Positions 42,995-50,679 of a DNA stretch of 64,000 nucleotides are shown here, piece by piece. Position 1 is the stretch's first letter. Each line of letters starts with the position of its first letter. The position numbers and the translations under genes are program-made. The notes under the pieces were generated by a model. It was not told where the DNA came from. It was given only the letters and a program-made list of their open reading frames with translations, and made no database searches. The stretch lies in assembly GCA_023229765.1 (NCBI GenBank), contig JALNYO010000011.1, positions 35,107 to 99,106 of the forward strand. The letters run 5' to 3'. The stretch comes from Syntrophales bacterium (GTDB taxonomy: Bacteria > Desulfobacterota > Syntrophia > Syntrophales > UBA5619).

Positions 42995-43429
42995 AAGACG
43001 CTGGAAGATGTTTCATATCAGATTCAACAGATAATCACTGACACGCCAGCCAGCATTTCCAACGTAACGGAATGGTGCAAGAAAGATGGTTGCTGGTTAA
43101 AGGTGAAAGCGTTCGATATGGATCTGAGTAAGGCTTTTTTAGCAGAACTTATTGGAATAGACGAAAGAGATGCTGTTGAGAAGGATGCGAAAAAGGTCCA
43201 GAAGGTTGATGACGGAATAACTTGTCAAAAAATGGTACTTGAGATTGGACCGGAAAAATGGAAAGAAATCAGCAAATTTGGAGTATTAAATAAACACCTG
43301 AACGAGAAGGATATGGGTATTTTACAGGTTGCAGTATCAATACCATCTATGATGCCAACGGAAAGTCGGTGTAAATATTTAATGAAATTGTTGATCAGAC
43401 TCAAAGAGGAAGGATTCCAGTTGAATTAG
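42995..43429 (+). pseudogene. 3' fragment of an AIPR-like (abortive phage infection) gene
   Basis: About 144 codons beginning KTLEDVSYQIQQIITDTPAS and including NVTEWCKKDGCWLKVKAF. The tryptophan/cysteine stretch resembles the C-terminus of AIPR-family proteins, which I recall rather than can search. The 5' part is gone: upstream bases are the family C repeat, which supplies a spurious ATG at 42902. Low GC like the DUF2075 gene. Confidence 0.45.
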
Positions 43430-43591
43430 AAATGTTATACGTTATTACCAAATACATAAGAGTGACGTAACATGGTGAAGCGTATATAATCTTATCAAGA
43501 AAAAACTGCCTGATCAAGTATTTCATGTTTCATACGATTCACGGAAGAAGGCGACTACGGAAACAATCAAACATTTTGAGGGAGTTTGCAT

Positions 43592-44329
43592 ATGAATGTC
43601 GTCTATGAACCGAAAGGACGGGCGCGGGAATACTCCGAACTGGCATGCAATCTTTATCGCGGATGCACACATGGCTGCCGGTACTGCTATGCGCCGTAGT
43701 GTATGCGAACAACAGAAAAAAAGTGGCATGCGACAGCGGCGCCGCGCCGTGATGTGCTGCAAAACCTCGAAAAAGACGCCATAAAACTGCGTGGCGATTC
43801 GCGGCGCATTCTCTTTTGCTTTCTGAGTGATCCGTATCAGCCGATTGAGCGCACGGAACGACTGACACAGCAGGCGCTGGGAATTGTTGCAAAACACCGA
43901 CTGAACAGCCAGATATTGACCAAAGGATGTGTGGATCTCATTCAGGAAGACATAGGACTGATGAAGGATACTCACACGCAACTGGGCATTACGCTTTGTT
44001 TCGCCGATGACTCTATCCGCAAGGATTGGGAACCGCGCGCCTCGACCGTGGATGACCGGCTGACCGTTTTGAAAGCCGCTCACAAAGCGGGCATTTTTAC
44101 CTGGGTCAGCCTTGAACCGGTGATCGATCCCGCGCAAGCGCTTACGGTGATTCGGATGGCGCATCCCTATGTGGATTTCTGGAAGGTAGGCAAGCTAAAC
44201 CACATGAAAGAACAAGAAAAAACTGTGAACTGGGGTAAATTTCTTTACGATGCGGAAGAACTTTTTACGAAATTTGGGGCAAAATACTATATCAAAAATG
44301 ACTTGCAAGCTTTTGCACTGAAGCAATGA
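43592..44329 (+). pseudogene. SPL-like radical SAM protein interrupted by an in-frame TAG
   Basis: 245 codons from ATG 43592 (GAGGGAG upstream). It starts MNVVYEPKGRAREYSELACN and has the radical-SAM cluster motif CTHGCRYC (C25, C29, C32) followed by YAP. Then TAG stands at 43697-43699, after which the same frame continues CMRTTEKKWHATAAPRRDVL to the end without frameshift. This matches the spore-photoproduct-lyase-like radical SAM family. A single nonsense change separates the cluster from the barrel, so it is probably inactive unless amber is suppressed. Confidence 0.75.
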
Positions 44330-45104
44330 AGGCAGCGGCGTTAATGATCAAAAACCATCACTCGGATATGGAGAAGGGGAAAACTTGCTTACATAAAAGT
44401 TACAAGAGCTTACGGGTTCGTTATTTGTTGGGAAAGCTATCGCGTCGGGCCGGGTGACCCGGCCTGCATTTTGCTGACCCATCGCAGTTTTGGTCTTGGG
44501 AGTCTCCGGTTTTTTGGAGGGATGCCGGTCAACCGGCATTCGGAAGCTTGCGATGTTATTGCGTTATTGACGAAGCTGAAAAAGTTTTGCCCTGTAGAAA
44601 ACCGGCATGAAATGGGTGGAAGCAGACGTGCTGGTGTCGGATACCAGCAAGGGAAAACGGGGAACGAAGTATATGAGGGTCGGTGGTGGCTATGTACAGC
44701 AATCTTTTCTTTCATTATCCGAGCTGGTGGATAATAAACTTTCTAATGGTAAATAATGAAATGAAATAAGATAGATATGTTTTTGTTTATTATCCAATGA
44801 CAAGGGATCCTGTAAAATCGGTAATCGCCGGACTCCGCAGAGGGTATTGTTTGAGTATGATGAGCAATAAAACGAAGCATGTTTATCAATAAACTTTACC
44901 GATGTTACGAAATAAATATAATCATTCAAGAGAGATGCTTTTGTTAACTGCAAGATATGGAGATTGGATTAAACAATGCGACTAACAATAAACCCTGTTG
45001 GGAAAGTTTCATCGCGATTGCACTGGGCGCGGTGGGATGAGAGCTACCTGGAAAAGATACGGCAGGAAAACGGATTTTAATGTTCATAAAGCGGACTGCT
45101 GGAA
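44330..45104. other. gene-poor stretch with hairpins
   Basis: No convincing gene. Several perfect small hairpins occur: GGCCGGG-TGA-CCCGGCC (44448-44464), ATGCCGG-TCA-ACCGGCAT near 44523, TGCTGGT-N7-ACCAGCA near 44630. Short open frames at 44607-44756 (49 codons) and 44976-45080 (34 codons, MRLTINPVGKVSSRLHWARW) lack ribosome sites and may be debris. The right end carries a loose AATGTTCATAAAGCGG repeat segment. Confidence 0.4.
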
Positions 45105-45540
45105 ATAAAAAAACCCCAGTCTTAACGGCGACTGAGGCACAGCCACGGTTCTAAACCTTAGGCAAAGGGCCACCAGCCTTACGGCTTGATTGTCGATTTG
45201 CACATTGCGGCACGGAAGTCAAAGTAATTTTTATTTAAAAACAGGCGTTATAAAAAAAGGCTCTAAAATACAGCGACCGCCTTTTGAGGCGGTCCCCGAG
45301 CTCCTTCTACCTCCATTGGTAGATGACTGGGCCGTTTTGTGAACCTGATTGCCACCTGTTGTAAAGAAGTTTTTTACAACGCTTGCGAAAAGGTGAAATA
45401 GTGCCGAGAAATTACGGCAACCTTCTCGACTGTGTTGCCGCCATCTTTATCCAGGCAAGACGCAAGGCGATTCTGGCGTCAATTTGCCGCAGGCTTGTTA
45501 CTCATACCTATTCGTCAGACACTGTCTGACGAATGAATCT
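45105..45540. ncRNA. candidate large structured RNA (possibly HEARO/omega-RNA-like remnant)
   Basis: About 430 bp with no gene on either strand but a dense series of hairpins: CCCCAGTC/GACTGAGG (45114-45137), GCC-AC-GGTT-CTA-AACC-TTA-GGC (45142-45163), AGCC-TTAC-GGCT (45175-45186), GACCGCCT-TTTG-AGGCGGTC (45275-45294), CTACC/GGTAG (45307-45322), GTTGTAAA/TTTACAAC (45358-45380) and a 12-bp perfect palindrome (45510-45534). The GGTTCTAAACC hairpin followed by a TTACGG loop recalls HEARO RNAs of IscB/IsrB elements, from memory only. On the minus strand the first hairpin plus seven T would be a terminator, so the transcribed strand is undecided. Confidence 0.4.
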
Positions 45541-45670
45541 GAGGGGCTATTTGAAAACGAGGCGTTATTTCCCGGTAATGTGATTTATTGGACACTCTCA
45601 GGTCGTTATTGGATATCTTAAATCGCCGTATGTCCAATCAGACGATGTCCTATTCCATGAACGCATCGCA

Positions 45671-45898
45671 GTGAGGTCGGGCATGAAAGAAATCCAGTCG
45701 TTCACGTATGCAATGGATGTGGGGGGGCGCATTCTGAAGGTGCGTGCCCTCGGCATCGACGTCGTCGCCTACCAGGATCCCCTCGGTACGACGATTCCGC
45801 GCATCAAAATCCAGATCAAGCGTCGCGAGTCACCTGCTTCCGTTAACGAAATCCGCGAACTTATGGGGCTTCTCCAAAAAGATGGGGATGACCGATAA
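45671..45898 (+). pseudogene. fragment of an Mrr-type restriction endonuclease
   Basis: 75 codons. LGIDVVAYQDPLGTTIPRIK followed by IQIKRRESPASVNEIRELMG contains the (G)ID...QxK core of the Mrr_cat PD-(D/E)xK nuclease domain and its downstream helix, ending LLQKDGDDR. The N-terminal DNA-binding half and the rest of the nuclease are absent, so this is a remnant. It ends 1 bp before the convergent cfa stop. Confidence 0.6.
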
Positions 45899-45899
45899 A

Positions 45900-47234
45900 T
45901 TAAACAGTCTTATCCCCCGATTGGTACCAGTCGCCCCGTGTCAACGGAAGGCCGCTTTTCCCCTGCACCCCGGGCTTGCTGAGCAAGGCCTGATAGACGT
46001 TAATTCTGCCGCGGGCAAAGCCGTTCGCCGAGCCGGACATATACAACCTCCATACCCGGTAGGTTGGCTCATCGACATAATTGAGCGCCTCTTTGTGGGC
46101 CTTTTCGAGGCGCCTCACCCAGTGGCGCAGCGTCAGCGCGTAGTGTTCGCGAAGACTTTCCAGATCCCGAATCTCAAAACCGATATCTTCTGCCGCTTTC
46201 AGGGTGACGCTGACCGGGATAAGCTCGCCATCAGGGAAAACGTATGTGTCAACAAAGTTCCGACCGGCGTGGGGAACATCACCCATGCATCGCACAATTC
46301 CGTGATTGAGAAAAACCCCGCCCGGCTTCATCAGGTCGTAAGCCTGCCGGAAATATACGGGCAAAAGCGCTTCGCCTACATGTTCGAACATGCCCACGCT
46401 CGCCAGCGCATCATAACCTTCCTTTGTTTCAAGATCACGATAGTCGGCAACCAGGACGCGGCAGCGATCGCCAAGCCCCGCCGCCGCTATCTGACCATTG
46501 GCCAGTTCCGCCTGGGGTTCGGACAAGGTGATCCCGGTGGCGTCAACCCCGTAACGCTCTGCCGCATGCAGCACTAAAGCCCCCCAGCCGCAGCCGATGT
46601 CGAGAAATTTCTGCCCCGGCTTAAGGCGCAACTTCCGGCAGATGTAATCCAGCTTGCCTTCCTGCGCACTATCGATATCTTCCTTGGGCGATTGAAAATA
46701 TGCGGAAGAATAGACCATTCTCCGATCGAGCCAGAGTTTGTAGAATTCGTTGGAGACGTTGTAGTGAAAAGTTACCGCCTGACGGTCCCGCTCTTGTGAA
46801 TGAGGTCTGCCGGTAAGTTTGACCGGGGGGCGGCGAAATGCGTCGCCATGAGCCTTTAACCAGGGGTGCTCGCCATCTGCCGGCAGGCTCAGAAGCTCCT
46901 TGGCTGCCCGCAATTTGACGCGCCACCCGGAGGTGCGGCGCGCCAAATCCTCGGCGAGATCGAATACCTCCTCGCAATTGCCCTCTATGTCGAAATCGTC
47001 ATAGAGATAGGCCTCGCCCAGTCCCAGCTCATGCCCTGGCAGAAACATGGCCCGCAGTGCCCCCGGGTGCTTCAAGACGATCTTTGTGGAGGTGGAAACA
47101 TCTCCCGGCCAGTTTGAGCCGTCCCATAAGCGAACGCCGATCCGCGGCCCCTCGTCAACACAAAACAACTCGTCAAGCAAGTGGACGGTTCTTTCCTTTT
47201 CATGACTATTCTGGTTAGCAGTTGCTGGCGCCAT
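45900..47234 (-). CDS. cfa: cyclopropane-fatty-acyl-phospholipid synthase
   Basis: 444 aa from ATG 47234 (AAGGAGGAAAAT upstream; an in-frame ATG 11 codons earlier is not used). SAM-dependent methylene transfer to unsaturated acyl chains of membrane lipids. An N-terminal lipid-binding domain (to about 140) is followed by the methyltransferase with FLDIGCGWGALVLHAAERYG, GITLSEPQ and SVGMFEHVGE. NFVDTYVFPDGELIPVS and the C-terminal RLYMSGSANGFARGRINVYQ are typical. It stands alone. Confidence 0.95.
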   Translation of the reverse strand: MAPATANQNSHEKERTVHLLDELFCVDEGPRIGVRLWDGSNWPGDVSTSTKIVLKHPGALRAMFLPGHELGLGEAYLYDDFDIEGNCEEVFDLAEDLARRTSGWRVKLRAAKELLSLPADGEHPWLKAHGDAFRRPPVKLTGRPHSQERDRQAVTFHYNVSNEFYKLWLDRRMVYSSAYFQSPKEDIDSAQEGKLDYICRKLRLKPGQKFLDIGCGWGALVLHAAERYGVDATGITLSEPQAELANGQIAAAGLGDRCRVLVADYRDLETKEGYDALASVGMFEHVGEALLPVYFRQAYDLMKPGGVFLNHGIVRCMGDVPHAGRNFVDTYVFPDGELIPVSVTLKAAEDIGFEIRDLESLREHYALTLRHWVRRLEKAHKEALNYVDEPTYRVWRLYMSGSANGFARGRINVYQALLSKPGVQGKSGLPLTRGDWYQSGDKTV

Positions 47235-47418
47235 ATTTTCCTCCTTGTTTATGAAAGATCCTTGCAATCAACCATGCATAAACATAAACTGTCTGCCGCT
47301 TTTATAAACAACTGTTTGCCTTAATCAATTCATTGCCAATGGCAACATCCTACTTCATATTCCGATTGTCAACATTTTTTTGTCCTTCTTGAGGACGCCA
47401 TGCCTCTGCGCGAGCTTT

Positions 47419-47597
47419 GGGCCTGTCCACAAATAACCTGAACATCTTGCATCTCATCTTTGGGCCATCTTTGGCTGCGACTCAATCACAAAATCCTCAC
47501 CGTAGCGCTGCTACGTCTGCGGTTTTGTTCAATCGCCGCAACCAAATCCAACCCAAATCTGAGCGCAATCTTGCCCATGTTATTTGTGGACAGGCCC
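47419..47597. repeat. MITE family B (179 bp)
   Basis: Perfect 19-bp inverted ends GGGCCTGTCCACAAATAAC / GTTATTTGTGGACAGGCCC. Flanks share TTT, consistent with a 3-bp target duplication. The inside has the palindrome CGTAGCGCTGCTACG. Same length as the copy at 58307. Confidence 0.9.
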
Positions 47598-47679
47598 TTT
47601 GCAAAAAAGCCGGGACCCGGAAAATTATGCGGTAGGTGGATTATGAACATTTGGCAAGCTCTAATTTTGATTATCAAAA

Positions 47680-47832
47680 GAGGTAATTGCAAAACTCCGT
47701 GTCATGCCCGAATGCTTTTGTCGGGCATCCATGATTTCAAATAGTTAAAAACTGGATTATGAACATTAAACTTCGTTTTCCCGCCCAGAAGCGTCGCGGG
47801 AATGACAGCGTTGGGAGTTTTGCAATTGGCTC
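47680..47832. repeat. MITE family A, long type
   Basis: 153 bp, GAGGTAATTGCAAAACTCC to GGAGTTTTGCAATTGGCTC, flanked by the 4-bp duplication AAAA. Opposite orientation to the copy at 57549. Confidence 0.93.
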
Positions 47833-48009
47833 AAAAGATTTCAGGATAAACACAGATATCTCCTCGCCAGCGAAGGTTTATTTTTTGTGGCAATACTTCA
47901 TGAAAATTGATATACAGCCCCATTAAATATAATGTATAGGGAAATCACAGATTTTACGTCTGTTTTTCCTTAACCAGGATGGAAATAATAATAGTTAAGG
48001 AGGGAAGCA

Positions 48010-48558
48010 ATGGATAGTTATGTTCCCAAGAGGATGTTTTTCACGAAGGGAGTAGGAACGCATAAGGATGAACTCCATTCCTTTGAACGGGCGCTGCGCG
48101 ACGCGGGGATTGAAAGATGCAACCTCGTGCAGGTTTCCAGCATTGTGCCGCCAAACTGCAAGATTACCTCGAAAAGTCAAGGGCTGAAGGAATTGGTTGC
48201 AGGGGGAATCACCTTTTGCGTTATGAGCCGCTGCTGCAGCAACGAAACAAAACGGCTATTGGTGGCCTCCGTCGGGTGCGCAATTCCGGCGGATCCCCGT
48301 TCCTACGGGTACATCAGCGAACACCACTCCTTTGGCCAGACAGAAAAACAGGCCGGTGATTATGCGGAAGACATGGCCGCGGCGATGCTTGCCTCCACCC
48401 TCGGAATAGATTTCAACGTCGATGAAAGCTGGGATGAAAAGAAGGAGATCTTCAAGATCAGCGGGAAGATCGTAAAAACACGCAATGTCACCCAATCGAC
48501 CATCGTCAAAGATGCCGGCTATACAACGGTGCTTGCGGCGGCGGTGTTTATTTTTTGA
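48010..48558 (+). CDS. pdaD: pyruvoyl-dependent arginine decarboxylase
   Basis: 182 aa. Self-cleavage between Ser43 and Ser44 in LVQVSSIVPPNCK would generate the pyruvoyl cofactor. GGITFCVMSRCCSNETKRLL and YGYISEHHSFGQTEKQAGDY complete the PvlArgDC fold. Arginine to agmatine plus CO2, for polyamine synthesis. Ribosome site AAGGAGGG. No agmatine ureohydrolase or speE-like gene follows; the next gene is a nitroreductase 20 bp downstream. Confidence 0.92.
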   Translation: MDSYVPKRMFFTKGVGTHKDELHSFERALRDAGIERCNLVQVSSIVPPNCKITSKSQGLKELVAGGITFCVMSRCCSNETKRLLVASVGCAIPADPRSYGYISEHHSFGQTEKQAGDYAEDMAAAMLASTLGIDFNVDESWDEKKEIFKISGKIVKTRNVTQSTIVKDAGYTTVLAAAVFIF

Positions 48559-48578
48559 TTTTGCGGGAGGAATGAACA

Positions 48579-49244
48579 ATGGATGTCATGAAAGCAGTAA
48601 CAACGCGCAGAAGCATCAGGAAATTCAAGGCGGATGCCGTTCCGGAATCGTTAATCAGGGAGATCCTGGAGGCTGCCCGCTGGTCCCCTTCCTGGGGAAA
48701 CACCCAGCCTTGGGAAATCGTTGTCGTTACCGGGGAGAAGCTGGAAAAATTCAAAAACGCGAATCAACAGTTGCAAAGGGAGGGCGCCCTGCCTCAACCC
48801 GATACCACAATGCCGGCAACATGGCCGGAAGCCATCAAACAGCGCTATAACGATATCGGGAAAAGGGTGCTGACTGCGCTGAATATCCCCCGGGGAGACA
48901 AAGAAGCCCGGCAGCGCTATTACAGCGACATGGCCACCCTGTTCGGCGCCCCCGCAATGCTGCTGTTTTGTCTGGACAAGGAAATTGCCCGTGAATACGG
49001 GATGCTGGACATTGGCGCAATTCTCCAGACAACCTGTCTGCTGGCGCATGACCGCGGCCTCGGCACCTGTATTCTTTCCGCAACGGTTCTTTACCCGTCA
49101 ATGGTCCGTGAAATTATCCCGCTTCCGTCTTCCAAGGCCATCATCATGGGCGCAGCCCTCGGCTACCCGGCCGCGGGGACGCCAGTCAATGAATTTGAGA
49201 GAGAACGAGCGCCCCTGGACTCCGTAACCCTCTGGGTAAAATGA
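48579..49244 (+). CDS. nitroreductase-family flavoprotein
   Basis: 221 aa. MDVMKAVTTRRSIRKFKADA and the ILEAARWSPSWGNTQPWEIV FMN-binding start are canonical. GLGTCILSATVLYP and IIMGAALGYPAAGTPVNEFE close the fold. NAD(P)H-dependent two-electron reductions; substrate unknown. RBS GCGGGAGG. Likely cotranscribed with pdaD. Confidence 0.9.
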   Translation: MDVMKAVTTRRSIRKFKADAVPESLIREILEAARWSPSWGNTQPWEIVVVTGEKLEKFKNANQQLQREGALPQPDTTMPATWPEAIKQRYNDIGKRVLTALNIPRGDKEARQRYYSDMATLFGAPAMLLFCLDKEIAREYGMLDIGAILQTTCLLAHDRGLGTCILSATVLYPSMVREIIPLPSSKAIIMGAALGYPAAGTPVNEFERERAPLDSVTLWVK

Positions 49245-49417
49245 GACAAATTTCTCCTTTTACGCGGGAAGCCGGACCCTAATTGATGCATGTCAAAGTG
49301 TCGCCTCCTACCCCTTCTGGAAATGCGTTCATAATAGGCGCGTCAGGTGAAATGAAAATCCGCACAAATCTTTATTGGTGGCAGTCGCGAGACGGCCATC
49401 AATAAAGATTGACAGTT

Positions 49418-49706
49418 GAGGTAATTGCAAAACTCCCCATTCTTGTCATTCCCGCAACGATTATGAGCGGGAATCTGGTTCTAACTGCTTGAAAAACCAT
49501 ATTCCCGAGCCAATTGCAAAACTCCCAACGCTGTCATTCCCGCGACGCTTCTGGGCGGGAAAACGAAGTTTAATGTTCATAATCCAGTTTTTAACTATTT
49601 GAAATCATGGATGCCCGACAAAAGCATTCGGGCATGACACGGAGTTTTGCAATTACCTCTCCCGATAGAGACATTCGGGAATGACAAATGGTTTTGCAAT
49701 TGCCTC
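49418..49706. repeat. MITE family A, short type, split by another copy
   Basis: Outer element: GAGGTAATTGCAAAACTCC at the left and GGTTTTGCAATTGCCTC at the right, flanked by the 4-bp duplication AGTT. Its middle is interrupted by the complete 153-bp copy at 49507-49659; rejoining the two halves restores the sequence of the copy at 28782. Confidence 0.93.
49507..49659. repeat. MITE family A, long type, nested inside 49418-49706
   Basis: 153 bp, GAGCCAATTGCAAAACTCC to GGAGTTTTGCAATTACCTC, inserted in the outer copy with duplication TCCC on each side (extendable to TCCCGA because the element starts with GA). Confidence 0.93.
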
Positions 49707-49900
49707 AGTTGGCAAACCCGTATAAAAAATGGTTTGCAATTTCATACAGAAATGTTGTACCTATCAGTAGCAGATTCAAGAATGGCGAGTCAGCCGGGAA
49801 ATGTGCATTTACTTCCTGTCGCTGCTCTTGGCAGTTCCTATAGCCGTAGCCCCGGACATTGAGGCCTGTAAACAGGTAACGATAACTGGTGGGGTGGCAT

Positions 49901-50287
49901 ATGAAGGTTCTGGTTGTTGACGACGAAAAAGTTGTGCTTGACAGCTGCCGGAAGATTCTCTGCTCGGAGGGTTTCGATGTTGTGCCAGTTTCGAGCGTAG
50001 ATGATGCCCTCGCCCTTCTTGAAAATGAAAGCTTTCCCCTCCTTCTGATTGACATCAAGATGCCCAGACACGACGGACTTTACCTGATGAATCTGCTTCG
50101 GGAACATGGGGTACTCATCCCCATGGTGGTAATGAGCGGTTACACTACAGATGAGACGATGGATAAGGCCAAGAGCATGGGCGCTACCGCCTTTCTCCCC
50201 AAACCCTTCACCCCTGACGAGCTGATCGAGACGGTGCGGCAAGCGATTGGAGGGGGGGCGCCATTGACAGCTCCCCTCCCCTCATGA
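49901..50287 (+). CDS. single-domain response regulator
   Basis: 128 aa, all receiver domain. Acidic pair in MKVLVVDDEKVVLDSCRKIL, phospho-acceptor Asp51 in LLIDIKMPRHDG, and the switch Lys in FLPKPFTPDELIE. No output domain, so it acts through protein contacts or a phosphorelay. It heads a group with the sensor kinase at 50680, the regulator at 52803 and the receiver-FNT fusion at 53477, whose receiver it resembles closely (KIVLESCRKI versus KVVLDSCRKI), suggesting duplication. Confidence 0.9.
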   Translation: MKVLVVDDEKVVLDSCRKILCSEGFDVVPVSSVDDALALLENESFPLLLIDIKMPRHDGLYLMNLLREHGVLIPMVVMSGYTTDETMDKAKSMGATAFLPKPFTPDELIETVRQAIGGGAPLTAPLPS

Positions 50288-50606
50288 TTGCGGGGCTGCG
50301 AATTATCCTCAACTCTCGAAATAATCATGTGCAGGGATACCGAGCGATGTTGGCGCTATCCGAATGACAGAAAGGGACTTGCCAATGCCCTTGAAAACGA
50401 AAGACACACGCCTGTTTTATTCCGGTCTTCAGCTTGTCCCCCGATTCGCGCCAAAACAGACTTTTTTTATCGGTAAACAGCAATTCGCATCCAACATAAT
50501 GTTGTCAGGGGCGAATCCAAACTCACACCGCCTAATCCGGATTCACTGTATTTTAAGAAGGGCTCCGCAAACTTCAGCAGTCTGTGGGACAGTGATTTTA
50601 CCGTTG

Positions 50607-50650
50607 GATTTTCATGCTTCGTTGTGCCCGACACGGGCATGGGGGTTTAT
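50607..50650. repeat. family C repeat, partial
   Basis: GATTTTCATGCTTCGTTGTG plus the CCCG...CGGGCATGGGGGTTTAT half; the C-run/G-run half is missing. It sits just upstream of the sensor-kinase gene. The rest of the 50288-50679 gap shows no gene. Confidence 0.7.
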
Positions 50651-50679
50651 CGGAACGCCAGAAAAATAGGACATATTCT

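Noticed and set aside
45105..45540. Group II intron or tmRNA
   Set aside because: No domain V-like hairpin, no intron-encoded protein, and no tRNA-like end with a tag reading frame were found.
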